A stretch of 64,000 bases of DNA from an uncultured Sphingorhabdus sp. Its GTDB lineage: Bacteria; Pseudomonadota; Alphaproteobacteria; Sphingomonadales; Sphingomonadaceae. The stretch lies in contig CANLOL010000002.1 of NCBI GenBank assembly GCA_947492905.1, forward strand, positions 62,001-126,000, given 5' to 3'. A model generated the notes under the pieces. That model was not told the DNA's origin. It did no database searches and worked only from the letters and a program-made list of their open reading frames with translations. Within the stretch, counting starts at the first letter, position 1, and every line of letters begins with the position of its first letter. A program made the translations under genes and the position numbers. Shown one piece after another: positions 8,580-18,623 of this stretch.

Positions 8580-8933
8580 TTATGCGATTGGTTCTAATGA
8601 ACCTTTTTTGCCATCGGGAAGAGCATATTCTTCACTTGCTTCGGTGCCATATTTTTCGCACTCACCAGCAGGTACATATTTCCAAGCATTGCCTTGGTAA
8701 TCTACTGTTGATGTTCCCGCGCATGAAGTGCCTGGGCCAGCAGCACAGTCATTTTTAGCAGCTAGAGAAATACCATAGCATTTTTCTTTAGAAGACGCTT
8801 CTGCAACTTCTGCAGGTGCTTCTTCTGTTGTTTCAGCTACTTCGCCTTCTGCAGGTGCATCAGATGCACCGCCACAAGCTGCCAATGCAGCAGCACCGAT
8901 TAGGGCCCCAGCCATACCAGTATATTTTTTCAT
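8580..8933 (-). CDS. DUF2282 / bufferin-like lipoprotein, copy B
   Basis: This 117-residue lipoprotein has lipobox LAAC followed by a Glu/Ala-rich linker of about 30 residues. The DUF2282 core follows: [17 protein letters not shown], then [19 protein letters not shown]. It is the closer match of the two copies to known bufferin-like proteins, including the NDC and final GxCEK motifs. By analogy it could bind copper or another soft metal at the inner face of an envelope membrane, but that is inference. The ATG at 8933 is preceded on its strand by GGAG. Its own promoter region faces tgt, about 150 bp away. Confidence 0.75.
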   Translation of the reverse strand: MKKYTGMAGALIGAAALAACGGASDAPAEGEVAETTEEAPAEVAEASSKEKCYGISLAAKNDCAAGPGTSCAGTSTVDYQGNAWKYVPAGECEKYGTEASEEYALPDGKKGSLEPIA

Positions 8934-9084
8934 TGTTTCACTCCGTTATGTTATTAGATGATGGAGCTTACAGCGCGATATTTCTATAAGCAATGATAAA
9001 AAAGTAACTTCATAATTCATAACATTTTTATTTAGTTTGCGAAGCAATGCTGTATTTCTATATCGGAAATGATATGACCATTTC

Positions 9085-10224
9085 ATGACAGAAAGATTCA
9101 CATTTAATATCAAACATAAAGATGGAAAGTCGCGCACTGGAACCATTAAAATGTTGCGCGGCGATATCCAAACCCCTGCTTTTATGCCCGTTGGGACTGC
9201 GGCTACAGTAAAAGCAATGCGCCCCGCCGAAGTCCGTGCAACAGGCGCAGATATTATTTTAGGCAATACCTATCATCTCATGCTGCGTCCTTCGGCCGAA
9301 AAATTAAACCGTTTGGGCGGTTTGCATAAATTTATGGGCTGGGAACGTCCTATTTTAACCGATAGCGGCGGTTATCAAGTGATGAGCTTGTCTGATTTGC
9401 GTAAAATTACCGAAGAAGGCGTTGCTTTCAAAAGTCATTTGGATGGCAGCAAACATATGCTTTCGCCCGAACGTTCCATGGAAATACAGCGGCTTATCGA
9501 TTCCGATATCGTTATGGCGTTTGATGAATGCACCCCCAATGGCGCAGATTATGATACCGCTGCGCGCAGTATGGCGATGTCCATGCGCTGGGCAAAACGC
9601 TCGCGCGATGGTTTTGATGTAAGCGGCGGAATTGGCGGCAATCATGCTGATAGAGCTGCACTATTTGGTATCCAACAAGGTGCATTGAATGAAACATTGC
9701 GCGGCGAGAGTGCGCAGGCGCTAATCGATATTGGCTTTGATGGTTATGCTGTTGGCGGCCTCGCAGTAGGAGAGGGGCAAGAGGCTATGTTTGGCGTTTT
9801 GGATTATGCGCCTACGCAATTGCCAGAGGATAAGCCGCGCTATTTGATGGGCGTTGGCAAACCCGATGATTTGGTGGGCGCTGTGGAACGTGGGATTGAT
9901 ATGTTTGATTGCGTATTGCCAACACGTTCGGGCCGCAACGGACAAGCCTTCACTTGGAATGGAGCGATCAATATTCGCAATGCTAAATTTAGCGAAGACC
10001 AAGGCCCAATAGATGATAAATGTGATTGCCCAGCATGCAGCCAGTGGAGCCGCGCTTATATTCATCATCTTATTCGTTCGGGCGAGATATTGGGCGCAAT
10101 GCTAATGACCCAGCATAATCTGCATTTTTATCAAGCGTTGATGGCGGCTATGCGCGGCGCAATAGCGCAGCAGAAATTCAGTGAATTTGCTTCTGAGTTT
10201 CGCCGTAATTACTTAAAATCATGA
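9085..10224 (+). CDS. tgt: queuine tRNA-ribosyltransferase
   Basis: Tgt exchanges guanine 34 for preQ1 in tRNAs with GUN anticodons. The 379-residue sequence has the catalytic and substrate-binding segments [16 protein letters not shown] (first Asp) and [17 protein letters not shown] (nucleophile Asp). The zinc site is CDCPAC followed about 25 residues on by the TQHN histidine. The ATG at 9085 gives the usual N-terminus [16 protein letters not shown]. It overlaps glnE by four bases (ATGA). Confidence 0.96.
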   Translation: MTERFTFNIKHKDGKSRTGTIKMLRGDIQTPAFMPVGTAATVKAMRPAEVRATGADIILGNTYHLMLRPSAEKLNRLGGLHKFMGWERPILTDSGGYQVMSLSDLRKITEEGVAFKSHLDGSKHMLSPERSMEIQRLIDSDIVMAFDECTPNGADYDTAARSMAMSMRWAKRSRDGFDVSGGIGGNHADRAALFGIQQGALNETLRGESAQALIDIGFDGYAVGGLAVGEGQEAMFGVLDYAPTQLPEDKPRYLMGVGKPDDLVGAVERGIDMFDCVLPTRSGRNGQAFTWNGAINIRNAKFSEDQGPIDDKCDCPACSQWSRAYIHHLIRSGEILGAMLMTQHNLHFYQALMAAMRGAIAQQKFSEFASEFRRNYLKS

Positions 10225-12893
10225 TTGATAAGATAAATGAAGCGTTAGAGCGGGCCACTAATCATAGCCCTTTTTTGGCCAAATCAATTCAGAAAAATGC
10301 TGATTTTGTTGCTATCATAAAAAATGGTGATTTTGATAATGCTTGGCAGGTAGCTCTGAGTATCGAGGGTAAGACTTTATCAGAATCATTGCGCCGCCAA
10401 CGAAATGCCATTGCCTTAATAGCGGCAATAGCGGATTTATCGAACCAATGGGATTTATCCAAAGTCACGCGATCATTATCGGATTTTGCGGACCATGCTC
10501 TGAATAAAGCGATTGATGCTGCTTTTGATGAATATTTGCCCGATCAGACAAAGCGCGGTTTTGCCGTTATCGCACTGGGAAAGCATGGCGGACGAGAGCT
10601 TAACTATTCATCGGACATTGATCCGATATTTATATATGACCCTGAGACCTTAGTGGGTGATACAGATTTAGATCATGCAAAAATTGCGGTGCGCATGGGC
10701 AAATATATTATCGCTTTATTAAATGAACGTACCGAGCATGATTATGTATTTCGCGTAGACATGCGTTTGCGTCCAGCATCAGAAATTACGCCTGTGGTGA
10801 TAAGTGTTAATGCCGCTATCAGCCATTATGAGAGCAGCGCCTTGGCATGGGAGCAGGCTGCGTTTATCCGCGCGCGCGCTGCCGCTGGTGATATTGGATT
10901 AGGCCAATATTTTCTAAATAGCATTGATAGTTTCATTTGGCGCAGATCATTGGATTTTGGACAAATCGATAATATTCGCAAAATGAGCCACAATATACGC
11001 GATCATTATTCTAAAGGGCAGACGCTTGGGATGGGTTATGATCTGAAGCGCGGTCGCGGTGGTATCAGGGAATGTGAATTTTTTGCTCAAGTGCATCAGC
11101 TTATTCATGGTGGGCGCAATGCGGCACTGCGGGTTTCGGACACACGCGATGCTTTGCAGCTATTGGGTGAAATAGGGCATATAGAAATTGATGATGCCAA
11201 GACCATATCAGATGGTTATGCATTGTTGCGCACTGCTGAACATAGACTTCAAATGGTGGATGATCGGCAAACGCATGAGTTGCCAATAACACAAGAAGCC
11301 TTGGATAATGTTGCGAAATTGCATGGCTTGGATAATGGCCAATCATTATTATCCTCTCTGGAAAGCACCATTAATGCCATACAGTCAATTTATGATGGGC
11401 TCGTCCAAGATGAAGAAGAGAGTGTAGTCCTATCAGAAGAGGGCGTTCCGCTTCTCGAGCAGCTCGATAATATGGGCTATGACAAAGATGCGATGCGATT
11501 AATTCAAAATTGGCGCAGCGGCAAATATCGCGCATTGAGAAGCGAGGCTGCGATAGAGTCCTTTGAGGCTATTCTGCCTACTATTTTAACAAATTTAGCG
11601 GCATCACCAGATCCGCATAAATCATTGGCGCGTTTGGACCGCATATTGGAACAATTACCAAGTGCGATTAATTTCTTTCATTTGCTGCAAAACCGTCCAG
11701 CAATGTTTGCTTTGTTGGGCAATATATTAAGCTATGCCCCAACATTAGCCGATGCTTTGGGACGAAATGCCGCTTTGCTAGATGGCGTAATTGACAGCGG
11801 AAATTATCAATTATCGGATCAATATGATGTTCTATTATTGCAGATGAATGATCATTTTGACACTGGATTAGATTATCAAATGATACTCGATGCAGTGCAA
11901 AACTTCGTGGCGGAAAAGAGATTTGCTATTGGAGTGCAGCTGATAGAAGGACGCTGCAACCCGAATGAAGCTGCGCGTGCTTATTGCGCTTTGGCAGAAG
12001 CTGCCATTCATAAATTAAGCAATGCCACAATAAGTGAATTTGAAACAGTTCATGGCAAGGTTGCTGGCGGGGAATTGCTGGTCATATCATTGGGCCGTTT
12101 TGGCGGAAAGATGCTTACCCATGCGTCTGATTTGGATATTATATTCTTATTCACGGGAGATTTTTCTGAGACATCCGATGGGGACAGGCCATTGGGCGCA
12201 ACCCAATATTTTAACCGCCTTTCCCAACGGATTATTGCAGCGCTCAGCATACCCACTGTGTCGGGGGCATTATATGAGATTGATACAAGGCTGCGACCTT
12301 CTGGTGCGCAAGGGTTGTTGGCCGTTTCTGTGGATAGTTTTGAAAAATATCAAAATGAAAATGCGTGGACATGGGAGCATATGGCGCTCACTCGGGCGCG
12401 GCTGATATATGGGTCTCAAGATGCGGATGATCGCATAAAATCTATTATCGCAAATGTGTTGGGGGCAAAACGTGCATCACATTATAGCGAGATTGCGGCT
12501 ATGCGGCGCGAAATGGATATTCATAAACCAGCGCTCAGCGGGCTTGATGTCAAAAATATCAAAGGTGGTTTAATTGATATGGAATTCATTGTGCATGCGC
12601 TGCAATTGCATCATGGAAAAGGGCTAGATCCCAATATTGAAACATCAATCAAATATTTATGCGATGATGATTTGCTGCCGGATGATTTTCTAAAAGCTTA
12701 TAATATGATGAGCAATATGTTGATATTATTGCGTTTAATATGCCCTAATTTGAATGATATGAGCGATGCTGCGCAGCAATTAATGGCTGATAATTTGGGC
12801 TATAAACATTGGAATGATGTGCAAAAACAATTAGAGGCATATCAAAAGCTTGTTAAAAGCGAATGGATACAAGCATTCTCAGAAGATAGATAA
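10221..12893 (+). CDS. glnE: bifunctional glutamine synthetase adenylyltransferase/deadenylase
   Basis: GlnE adenylylates and deadenylylates glutamine synthetase in response to glutamine and PII. Two nucleotidyltransferase domains are visible. The N-terminal deadenylase domain carries [17 protein letters not shown] near residue 125. The C-terminal adenylylase domain carries [19 protein letters not shown] near 640. At 890 residues it is slightly shorter than the enterobacterial protein, as is usual in alphaproteobacteria. Together with glnK-amtB 2 kb upstream it completes a nitrogen-status set. It is translationally coupled to tgt. Confidence 0.95.
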   Translation: MIDKINEALERATNHSPFLAKSIQKNADFVAIIKNGDFDNAWQVALSIEGKTLSESLRRQRNAIALIAAIADLSNQWDLSKVTRSLSDFADHALNKAIDAAFDEYLPDQTKRGFAVIALGKHGGRELNYSSDIDPIFIYDPETLVGDTDLDHAKIAVRMGKYIIALLNERTEHDYVFRVDMRLRPASEITPVVISVNAAISHYESSALAWEQAAFIRARAAAGDIGLGQYFLNSIDSFIWRRSLDFGQIDNIRKMSHNIRDHYSKGQTLGMGYDLKRGRGGIRECEFFAQVHQLIHGGRNAALRVSDTRDALQLLGEIGHIEIDDAKTISDGYALLRTAEHRLQMVDDRQTHELPITQEALDNVAKLHGLDNGQSLLSSLESTINAIQSIYDGLVQDEEESVVLSEEGVPLLEQLDNMGYDKDAMRLIQNWRSGKYRALRSEAAIESFEAILPTILTNLAASPDPHKSLARLDRILEQLPSAINFFHLLQNRPAMFALLGNILSYAPTLADALGRNAALLDGVIDSGNYQLSDQYDVLLLQMNDHFDTGLDYQMILDAVQNFVAEKRFAIGVQLIEGRCNPNEAARAYCALAEAAIHKLSNATISEFETVHGKVAGGELLVISLGRFGGKMLTHASDLDIIFLFTGDFSETSDGDRPLGATQYFNRLSQRIIAALSIPTVSGALYEIDTRLRPSGAQGLLAVSVDSFEKYQNENAWTWEHMALTRARLIYGSQDADDRIKSIIANVLGAKRASHYSEIAAMRREMDIHKPALSGLDVKNIKGGLIDMEFIVHALQLHHGKGLDPNIETSIKYLCDDDLLPDDFLKAYNMMSNMLILLRLICPNLNDMSDAAQQLMADNLGYKHWNDVQKQLEAYQKLVKSEWIQAFSEDR

Positions 12894-12917
12894 ATAGTGA
12901 AAGATAGGATTAAAGGC

Positions 12918-13373
12918 ATGGAATTAGGCGATAAAATACCATCAGTTGCAATGATTGATAGCGATGACAATGCAGTAAAGAGCGATCAATATGACGCGCC
13001 GTTCATTTTATATTTTTATCCTCGCGCCGATACCCCTGGCTGCACCAAAGAAGGGCAAGGTTTCACCGAGCATGGCGATGCATTTAAGAAATTGGGATGC
13101 AGCATCATTGGCGTAAGCAAAGACAAACCTGCGAAATTGGCCAAGTTTAAAGCCAAATATGGTTTGACCGTTACATTATTATCCGATGAAGAAAGCGATT
13201 TGTGCGAGCAAATGGGCGGTTGGGTTGAAAAAAATATGTATGGCAAAAAATATATGGGCATTGAGCGCGCTACATTTTTATTCGGTAAGGATGGCAAATT
13301 GGTGCAAGTCTGGCGCAAGGTTAAGGTTAAAGGCCATGTCGAAGCTGTTTTAGAAGCTGCGCAAGCATTATAA
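12918..13373 (+). CDS. bcp: thioredoxin-dependent peroxiredoxin, BCP/PrxQ type
   Basis: This peroxiredoxin reduces hydroperoxides through the peroxidatic cysteine in DTPGCTKEGQGF. The resolving cysteine found five residues later in E. coli Bcp is replaced, so resolution must use another Cys (one in KLGCSIIG or DLCEQMGG) or a 1-Cys route. The ATG at 12918 is chosen because an AGGA lies 8 bp upstream and it starts the conserved MELGDKIP segment; an in-frame GTG at 12897 adds seven residues. It follows glnE by 24 bp and overlaps the DUF455 gene by one base. Confidence 0.9.
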   Translation: MELGDKIPSVAMIDSDDNAVKSDQYDAPFILYFYPRADTPGCTKEGQGFTEHGDAFKKLGCSIIGVSKDKPAKLAKFKAKYGLTVTLLSDEESDLCEQMGGWVEKNMYGKKYMGIERATFLFGKDGKLVQVWRKVKVKGHVEAVLEAAQAL

Positions 13374-14164
13374 TGACGACTATTGCCATAGCGTGCCGAG
13401 ATGCATTGGCAGCTTCAGACCCATTTGAAAAGATAATGCTCACGCGAAAGGCCGCTCGTGAGTGGCGATTGGGCCGCCTAAAGCATGAATTTGATGTTGC
13501 TATGCCCGATTATCCGGGCCGTCCAGATAAACCTGAGCTTATATCTGCTACGAAAATGCCAAAGCGTAAAAAGGGCGGTTCGCTAAAGATGCGGATCGCT
13601 ATATTGCATTCATTGGCTCATATTGAATTTGTAGCGATTGATTTGGCGCTGGATGCGGCGGGCCGTTTTGGCGCTTTATTTGAACCGCAATATATTGATG
13701 ATTGGATGTCCGTAGCTGCTGATGAAGCATTGCATTTTGCTCTGATAGATAGACGCTTAAAACAATTGGGCAGTCATTATGGCGCATTACCAGCGCATGA
13801 TGGCTTATGGGAAGCGGCATATGAAACCAGAAATGATGCTGCTGCGCGCTTGGCCATAGTGCCAATGGTGCTCGAAGCACGCGGATTAGATGTTACCCCT
13901 GCGATGGTCGAGCGTTTTTCGGCGCAGGATGATAGCGCCACTGCGAAAATATTGACGCGCATCTATACCGATGAGATTCGGCACGTTGGCGTTGGAACGA
14001 AATGGTTCGAATCTCGATCAAATGAGATGAATCAAAAGGCCGAGGAATATTGGAAAACCCTTGTTAAAAAGCATTTTAGAGGTTCTTTAAAAGCTCCATT
14101 TAACGACTCAGCGCGTCAAGAAGCCGGTTTAACGCGCGATTACTACATGCCCCTTGCCAAATAG
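13373..14164 (+). CDS. ferritin-like domain protein (DUF455)
   Basis: This 263-residue all-helical protein is of the DUF455 family. Carboxylate/histidine pairs typical of a ferritin-like di-iron bundle are seen in HSLAHIEFVAIDLALDA, VAADEALHF and YTDEIRHVGVG. The conserved MVLEARGLDV segment lies between the last two. Family function is unknown; the ligand pattern is related to MiaE-like and ferritin-like di-iron oxidases. It overlaps bcp (TAATG), placing it in the tgt-glnE-bcp operon, where an oxidative-stress or metal role is plausible. Confidence 0.85.
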   Translation: MTTIAIACRDALAASDPFEKIMLTRKAAREWRLGRLKHEFDVAMPDYPGRPDKPELISATKMPKRKKGGSLKMRIAILHSLAHIEFVAIDLALDAAGRFGALFEPQYIDDWMSVAADEALHFALIDRRLKQLGSHYGALPAHDGLWEAAYETRNDAAARLAIVPMVLEARGLDVTPAMVERFSAQDDSATAKILTRIYTDEIRHVGVGTKWFESRSNEMNQKAEEYWKTLVKKHFRGSLKAPFNDSARQEAGLTRDYYMPLAK

Positions 14165-14257
14165 AGGTTAATTGATTTTACATCTTATCCACAGGATGGC
14201 TGTTGAAGCTTTTTCCAAAAATTTATTTGCAATATATTGTTTTTAAGGTGGTATATA

Positions 14258-14998
14258 ATGGGTTTGAGTGTTGAGTTATTGGTTGTATGCCGTCAGAAAA
14301 TTTCAAAGTTTAGCAGTAATATTGCTATCGCTGTTGGTGCAATGGGATTATTGAGTACGCCAGCAATGGCAGAAAATGAAACATCTTCATCTATCATCAG
14401 CTTCTCTGCAAATGCCGATGTTCGCATTGACAAAAAAGTTGAGAAAAAAACACCCGCCACCGAAACCACAAGCGTTGATCCAAAGTTTCAAGCTATCCAT
14501 TCTTCTTGGGGTGGTAATACAGCACCTGCTATGAGCCTTGCGATTCCCTCTATCGATCCTGTTACAAAGGTCGATATCTCGAGCTATTATGGTTATCGCA
14601 CCGATCCATTCCGCGGACGCCGCAAAAATCATAAAGGTCTCGATATTCGTGGACCAGTTGGCACTCCAATTTATGCTACGGCCGATGGTTTTGTTAAAAC
14701 ATCTAAATGGTTAGGCAGCTATGGTAAATTTATTGAAATCGACCATGGCAATGGAATTACAACACGCTATGGCCATATGTCACGGTTGAAAGTTCCTGCT
14801 AATGTGCGTGTTAAAAAAGGCGATATCATTGGTTTGATGGGCTCAACAGGCCGCTCAACGGGTAGCCACCTTCATTATGAAGTGCGCGTTGCGGGCGAAC
14901 CAGTAAACCCATTATCTTTCATGACAAAAAGTTCAAATCCAGTGCAATTTGCAGAGAAATCTGAAACTTCACAAGCACAGGGTGGACCTGCGCAATAA
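14258..14998 (+). CDS. M23 family metallopeptidase, exported
   Basis: The ATG at 14258 is chosen because AAGGTGG lies 6 bp upstream. The N-terminus has a hydrophobic segment ending TPAMAEN, a signal peptide. The C-terminal LytM domain is intact: the first zinc ligands are in KNHKGLDIRGP (His and Asp), followed by YGHMS and the HLHYEVR pair, with the YYGYRTDPF lead-in. It should cleave peptidoglycan cross-bridges in the periplasm. A low-complexity Thr/Lys linker lies between. An intrinsic terminator follows at 15046. Confidence 0.9.
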   Translation: MGLSVELLVVCRQKISKFSSNIAIAVGAMGLLSTPAMAENETSSSIISFSANADVRIDKKVEKKTPATETTSVDPKFQAIHSSWGGNTAPAMSLAIPSIDPVTKVDISSYYGYRTDPFRGRRKNHKGLDIRGPVGTPIYATADGFVKTSKWLGSYGKFIEIDHGNGITTRYGHMSRLKVPANVRVKKGDIIGLMGSTGRSTGSHLHYEVRVAGEPVNPLSFMTKSSNPVQFAEKSETSQAQGGPAQ

Positions 14999-15045
14999 TT
15001 TTTGCTAGCAAATGATTACACCTTTGGGAGAGGGTGCATTCTTTG

Positions 15046-15078
15046 GGTTGGTAAGATTTCTTGCCAACCTTTTTTTTT
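15046..15078 (+). terminator. Rho-independent terminator after the M23 peptidase gene
   Basis: GGTTGGTAAG and CTTGCCAACC form a 10-bp stem with one G-T pair and an ATTT loop, followed by nine T residues. It closes the tgt to M23 gene run. Confidence 0.93.
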
Positions 15079-15140
15079 GTCCAAAATCTTTATATGAATA
15101 ACGCCTTTTCAAACGGCGTCAGAGATACTATCTAAGAGAT

Positions 15141-15470
15141 ATGAGCCAAGATATAACATTGATGCCAAACGCAGCAAAACGGGTAGCCGCTATTGCTGAT
15201 AAACAAGGTCAAGACGCGGTCTTACGCCTCTCTGTTGAGGGTGGAGGATGCAGCGGCTTTCAATATCGATTTGGTTTGGCCGATACTATTGACGAGGATG
15301 ATATAGTGACCACAGAATCGGGTGTCACATTGGTTGTGGACTCCATTTCTATTGATTTGGTCAGAGGGTGCGCCGTTGATTTTGTTGAATCGCTGGGCGG
15401 CAGTGCATTTCAAGTGCAAAACCCTAATGCTGCGAATGGCTGTGGCTGCGGCTCTAGCTTCTCTGTCTAA
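15141..15470 (+). CDS. erpA: iron-sulfur cluster insertion protein ErpA/IscA family
   Basis: This is a 109-residue A-type carrier that delivers Fe-S clusters to target proteins. The three invariant cysteines are present: GGGCSGFQY in the middle and GCGCGSSF at the C-terminus. The length matches ErpA, but IscA or HesB assignment is possible since these differ little. No isc or suf operon is adjacent, which favours a stand-alone ErpA. The TAA overlaps the ATG of xth by one base. Confidence 0.9.
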   Translation: MSQDITLMPNAAKRVAAIADKQGQDAVLRLSVEGGGCSGFQYRFGLADTIDEDDIVTTESGVTLVVDSISIDLVRGCAVDFVESLGGSAFQVQNPNAANGCGCGSSFSV

Positions 15471-16273
15471 TGCGCATTGCGAGTTACAATATCAATGGCA
15501 TAAAAGCCCGATTACCGCGTCTTTTGGAGTGGCTAGAAGAAACGCAGCCTGATGTTGCATGCTTACAAGAAGTGAAGTCGCAAGATGAAGGCTTCCCAAT
15601 ATCTGAATTTGAAAAAATCGGTTATGGGGCGATATGGCATGGACAAAAAAGCTTTAATGGCGTTGCGATATTGGCAAAAGGTCAAACACCAACGGAAATT
15701 CAGCGTGGGTTGCCCGACATTTATGGAAATCCAGATGAAAGCGATGAGCAAGCGCGTTATTTAGAGGCTGATGTCAATGACACAGCCGGAAATAATTTTA
15801 GGGTTTCAACCATTTACTTGCCCAATGGTAATCCGCAACCAGGTCCTAAATTTGATTATAAATTAGCATGGATGAAGCGGCTAAGAGCGCGCGCTGCGCA
15901 TATTAAATCGCTTGAAATTCCTGCGGTATTGGCTGGTGATTATAATGTCATTCCGCACGATCATGATATTTATAATAAAGCGGCGATGCTAGATGATGCC
16001 CTGCGCCAGCCAGAGAGCCGTGCAGCCTATCAGCGTATATTAGCGGATGGATGGCATGATTCTATTGAGAGTCACTATCCAGCAGGCGGCATTTGGACCT
16101 ATTGGGATTACCGTTCAGGCGCTTATCAGCGCGATCATGGTTTTAGAATAGATCATCTTTTGCTAAGCCCATTGGCCGCGGATAGATTGGAAAAAAGCGG
16201 TGTGGATCATGAACATCGCGGCCGCGAAAAGGCCAGCGATCATGCACCGACATGGATAATGTTACGCGATTAG
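15470..16273 (+). CDS. xth: exodeoxyribonuclease III / AP endonuclease
   Basis: This 267-residue enzyme of the EEP superfamily cleaves at abasic sites in base-excision repair. It has the N-terminal MRIASYNINGIKAR (Asn ligand), the metal Glu in CLQEVKSQD, the NGNPQPGPKFDYKL region, the catalytic LAGDYNVIPHD and the final SDHAP histidine. Start overlaps erpA. The gene converges on the minus-strand GNAT gene, with short imperfect repeats between. Confidence 0.95.
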   Translation: MRIASYNINGIKARLPRLLEWLEETQPDVACLQEVKSQDEGFPISEFEKIGYGAIWHGQKSFNGVAILAKGQTPTEIQRGLPDIYGNPDESDEQARYLEADVNDTAGNNFRVSTIYLPNGNPQPGPKFDYKLAWMKRLRARAAHIKSLEIPAVLAGDYNVIPHDHDIYNKAAMLDDALRQPESRAAYQRILADGWHDSIESHYPAGGIWTYWDYRSGAYQRDHGFRIDHLLLSPLAADRLEKSGVDHEHRGREKASDHAPTWIMLRD

Positions 16274-16312
16274 GACCAGATAGACTTAGGCCAGATAGAT
16301 TTAGGCCAACTA
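16271..16312 (+). repeat. three imperfect 15-16 bp direct repeats between convergent genes
   Basis: The unit TAGGCCAGATAGAT recurs at about 16271 (with one extra A), 16287 and 16302 (degenerate), spanning the xth stop and the end of the convergent gene. AGGACC at the left and GGTCCT at the right can also pair as a hairpin. Confidence 0.6.
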
Positions 16313-17470
16313 TAGGTCCTTCTCATATATGGTATAGACGCGGTTTACTTCGCTTTCGATAGCAGTTGCTATCGCATTCATTCCTTGGTTGTCATCTAAT
16401 ATCCAGCCAATTTCTGCGCGGCTTGCTTTATAATTAGGCACAGCAGCTCTACGAATATATTCGATCATCATAAATGCAACTTGGCTCGCAAGGCGTGATG
16501 ATTGATGTTTTTGTAATACACCCATGAGAGGAACTCTTACAGATTGAACCTTTGGTTTTCTGACCCAATTTAACAGTTTCGCCCAACCAAATGGGAATAA
16601 TGATCCTTTTAAGTCGATTAAAACTTCATTGACATTGGGCAAAACAATCATGAAGGCGATGGGTTCACCTTCATATTCGGTAATCATGATTAAGTCTTCG
16701 AATACAATGGGCTTTAATTTTTTGCCGACATAAGCAATCTCATCATCGGTAAGGGGTACAAACCCCCAATTAGAAGACCATGCATCATTTAATATATTCA
16801 TGATGATTTGCGCTTCTTTATCGAAATTTTTCTTATCAACTTTGCGCACATTAATCTTGTCGTTGCGTTCGCCAGATTTAACAATGCGGTTCACAATCTT
16901 GGGAAAGCCTTGTGTTATTTCTAAATCATAAGTGACCAATTCTTTGGCAGCAGTATAGCCATTGGCCACAATCCATTGGCTAGTCTCTTTTGCATGATGC
17001 CCCATCATGATAAGCGGTTTATTCTCATGGCCTTTGGTCAAAACGCCTGGCTCATCCCAAATGGAAAGAGAGATTGGCGCTAATATGCGTTTCATACCTT
17101 GTTCGCGCAGCCAGTTTTCAGCAGTGTCAATTAAGGCTGCGGCAATATTCTCATCTTGTGCTTCTAACATGCCCCAATTGCCCGTGCCGGGCCCCATGCC
17201 CTGTTCAGCTGGCTGGGCGAGCGCTAGATGATCGATATGAGCCGATATTCTGCCGACAATTTTATCGCCTTTTTTGGCCAAGAATAGTTGAACATCCGCA
17301 TGTTTGAAAAATGGGTTTTTTTCTGGATTTAGCAATTCATTAATATCACTGCGCAGCGGCGGCACCCAGTTTGGGTTATGACTGTTCAGCCGATATGCTA
17401 TTTCAATAAATTGCTTTTTCTCATTCTTGGCACTGCCATCTAATGCAAATGGGGAAATTATAATATCCAT
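16310..17470 (-). CDS. GNAT-fold protein, candidate bacterial ceramide synthase (bCerS-like)
   Basis: This 386-residue protein shows the pattern of the family long mislabelled dATP pyrophosphohydrolase: YRLNSHNPNWVPPLR, LLNPEKNPFFKHADVQLFLA, IVGRISAHID and a later GPGTGNWGMLEA segment. The Caulobacter member of this family is the bacterial ceramide synthase, which N-acylates the sphingoid base. The assignment rests on remembered family motifs plus context: it is the last gene of an operon with lptF and lptG and lies 6 kb from spt and its acp. Its ATG at 17470 lies 58 bp after lptG. A generic GNAT acyltransferase of other specificity remains possible. Confidence 0.75.
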   Translation of the reverse strand: MDIIISPFALDGSAKNEKKQFIEIAYRLNSHNPNWVPPLRSDINELLNPEKNPFFKHADVQLFLAKKGDKIVGRISAHIDHLALAQPAEQGMGPGTGNWGMLEAQDENIAAALIDTAENWLREQGMKRILAPISLSIWDEPGVLTKGHENKPLIMMGHHAKETSQWIVANGYTAAKELVTYDLEITQGFPKIVNRIVKSGERNDKINVRKVDKKNFDKEAQIIMNILNDAWSSNWGFVPLTDDEIAYVGKKLKPIVFEDLIMITEYEGEPIAFMIVLPNVNEVLIDLKGSLFPFGWAKLLNWVRKPKVQSVRVPLMGVLQKHQSSRLASQVAFMMIEYIRRAAVPNYKASRAEIGWILDDNQGMNAIATAIESEVNRVYTIYEKDL

Positions 17471-17528
17471 AAATTAACACCTAAATTATGCCTGCAGAAA
17501 TGCCTAAAAAACGGCTTAATGATTATCG

Positions 17529-18623
17529 TCATTCCTCGGTTTTCACCAAGACGGTTTCACCTATTAAAAAGAATAAGAATAATGGCGCCCATGCCGCAAT
17601 GAGTGGCGGGTATGCGCCTAAATTTCCCATAGCTAGGGCAAAATTATCGGCGACAAAATATGCAAAGCCTAATGCCATGCCAAGTACAGCGCGAAAAAAT
17701 AATGCTCCAGAGCGCGCTAATCCAAATGCAGCGACCGCCCCCAATAATGGCATAAGTATTGCCGATAATGGACCTGATATTTTATGCCATAAAATAGCTT
17801 CTAAATCGCTGGTTCTTCGCCCCGATAATTTTAAATCTTTGATGGCAGCGTCCAATTGCGAAAATGACAAACCATTTCCATCAACCTTGCTCAGCTGAAA
17901 ACGAGAAGGGGTTATACCTCGGCCAATGATTAAATCTGATATACCTTCGCTGGAGGCGGCAAGGACGTTGAAAGAATCTGCATTTCGCAGCAACCAACCA
18001 TCTCCATTATATTCGGCTTCATCCGATTTTATAATAGTACGCAGACCAGATGCTTGGCGGATATAGAGTGTAACACCTTCTAATTTGGTCGTATCGCCAG
18101 TACCAGAAACGCTCTCTACTCTGATGATGTCATTGCCCTCTTTCACCCAGATATTTGTCTGAGCTCCATCATCAGGAGGAATGATGCTATATTCTGCGTC
18201 TTGCCAAATTTTTAATTTTGCGCTGCCCGGCGCGACAATATTATCATTGAACAAAAATGAGATAAGCGCAATGAAGGCGCTTGCTAAGACAAGGGGCGCT
18301 AATATTTGATGGGCCGATAATCCAGCGGCTTTCATGGCAACTATTTCACTATTTTGGTTCAATGTGGCTAATGTGATAATTGTTCCAAGAAGCACCGAAA
18401 ATGGCAAGAAACGCGCGATAATCTCTGGAGCGCGCAAACCAATATAGACCCATAAATCGCTCTCGCTATTGCCATCAACAGCTAATATTTTCCCGCTCTC
18501 GCCCAATATATCTAGAGCTTGCAGCACGACGACCAACATCGCCAATACAGCGATTGTTCTGATGATAAACATTTTGCCCATATATAATGCAGTGGGCTTT
18601 GATGGGAAAAATTGCAGCTGCAT
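17529..18623 (-). CDS. lptG: LptG-type inner-membrane permease
   Basis: This 364-residue protein of the LptF/LptG family has a pair of N-terminal membrane helices, a periplasmic beta-jellyroll domain around residues 130-260 and three C-terminal helices. The conserved LATLNQNSEIVAMKAAGLS coupling-helix segment that contacts the LptB ATPase is present. LptFG with LptB extracts a lipid from the inner membrane and pushes it across the Lpt bridge. Its ATG overlaps the lptF stop by one base. Location between lptF and the ceramide-synthase-like gene suggests the cargo may be a (glyco)sphingolipid rather than, or in addition to, LPS. Confidence 0.88.
   Translation of the reverse strand: MQLQFFPSKPTALYMGKMFIIRTIAVLAMLVVVLQALDILGESGKILAVDGNSESDLWVYIGLRAPEIIARFLPFSVLLGTIITLATLNQNSEIVAMKAAGLSAHQILAPLVLASAFIALISFLFNDNIVAPGSAKLKIWQDAEYSIIPPDDGAQTNIWVKEGNDIIRVESVSGTGDTTKLEGVTLYIRQASGLRTIIKSDEAEYNGDGWLLRNADSFNVLAASSEGISDLIIGRGITPSRFQLSKVDGNGLSFSQLDAAIKDLKLSGRRTSDLEAILWHKISGPLSAILMPLLGAVAAFGLARSGALFFRAVLGMALGFAYFVADNFALAMGNLGAYPPLIAAWAPLFLFFLIGETVLVKTEE

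Noticed and set aside
17488-17898. 136-codon plus-strand frame in the lptG region
   Set aside because: Overlaps lptG in antisense; Asn/Ala/Pro-rich translation without a family.
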